Source: Planctomycetales bacterium (lineage in GTDB: Bacteria; Planctomycetota; Planctomycetia; Pirellulales; Thermoguttaceae). Taken from it: DNA of 6,398 nucleotides. The first letter of the stretch is position 1, and every line of letters starts with the position of its first letter. The notes under the pieces were generated by a model that was not told where the DNA came from, did no database searches, and was given only the letters and a program-made list of their open reading frames with translations. The DNA lies in NCBI GenBank assembly GCA_007122045.1, contig SKJM01000153.1, positions 1 through 6,398 on the forward strand. Direction: 5' to 3'. Of this stretch, positions 6,157-6,398 are shown one piece after another. The translations under genes were made by a program, and so were the position numbers.

Positions 6157-6194
6157 CGGCGCATTCCACCGCGAGAATCGAAACCCTTCAGCCT

Positions 6195-6398
6195 ATGATC
6201 CGAGTCGACGTGGCCAACCGGCAGCGAATCCTCCGCATCGACCCGAAACGGTTGAAGGCGGCCGTGCGGCAGGCGCTGCGGCACGCCGGCCGGGAACGGG
6301 CCGAGGTCAGCCTGGCCGTCGTCGACGACGCGGCCATCGCCGAGTTGCACGGCCGGTACCTCGACGACGCCACGCCCACCGACGTGCTCAGTTTCCCC
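6195..6398 (+). CDS. ybeY: YbeY endoribonuclease / rRNA maturation factor (partial, 3' end outside window)
   Basis: The first 68 codons of an open frame begin at ATG 6195 and reach the right edge. The N-terminal residues MIRVDVANRQRILRID, the helix that follows, the VSLAVVDDAAIAELHGRYL stretch and the terminal PTDVLSFP (61-68) are the hallmark N-terminal half of YbeY. The catalytic zinc motif (HGxLHLxGYDH in the family) would lie just beyond the window, so activity cannot be confirmed. YbeY is a single-strand-specific endoribonuclease involved in 16S rRNA 3'-end maturation and ribosome quality control. It follows the 7TM-HD gene by 38 nt without any terminator, so it is probably co-transcribed. 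No strong Shine-Dalgarno precedes the ATG. The phoH, 7TM-HD, ybeY order supports the identity. Confidence 0.93.
   Translation, partial: MIRVDVANRQRILRIDPKRLKAAVRQALRHAGRERAEVSLAVVDDAAIAELHGRYLDDATPTDVLSFP

Overview
The window is GC-rich chromosomal DNA from a bacterium that I would place, with moderate confidence, in the Planctomycetota, Pirellulales-like. The reasons are inference: strong GC bias at third codon positions, stand-alone response regulators with no kinase beside them, a NarL-type regulator whose LSTYDNPTYIARAVALGA stretch I associate with that phylum, and short intergenic hairpins of the GCCGGCTAAAGCCGG kind that I recall from planctomycete genomes. No 16S gene or other direct taxonomic marker is present.

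Layout. (1) 1-122: the last 39 codons of a HEAT-like repeat protein on the + strand. (2) 134-1522, - strand: a complete NtrC-family, sigma-54-dependent response regulator (REC, AAA+, Fis-type HTH), convergent with the first gene. (3) 1523-2042: a 520-bp divergent intergenic region with no convincing gene but many inverted repeats and candidate promoters, among them a sigma-54-like element. (4) 2043-2675, + strand: a complete NarL/FixJ-family response regulator. (5) 2676-2918: a non-coding stretch with two tandem hairpins of 33-nt period, a perfect TATAAT box, and a leader whose segments can pair in two mutually exclusive ways. (6) 2919-6398, + strand: a compact operon of phoH, a 7TM-HD membrane phosphohydrolase (PgpH family) and the 5' part of ybeY, running off the window end.

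How the genes work together. The phoH / 7TM-HD / ybeY order is an old arrangement, also known from Bacillus. It links a PhoH-type nucleotide-binding protein and the YbeY endoribonuclease (rRNA maturation and ribosome quality control) with a membrane enzyme whose studied relatives hydrolyse cyclic di-AMP. The 4-nt gap between the first two genes implies coupled translation. The two response regulators are divergently transcribed from a shared control region. No histidine kinase lies in the window, so both look like orphan regulators. A sigma-54-like promoter pointing at the NarL-type gene, with a 14-bp palindrome about 88 bp upstream of its predicted start, suggests that the NtrC-type protein may control its neighbour. 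That is a hypothesis.

I do not see a clearly new multi-gene system here. The most interesting material is non-coding: the divergent control region, the twin hairpin repeat and the alternative-pairing leader of phoH. There is no sign of IS elements, CRISPR, tRNA or rRNA genes.
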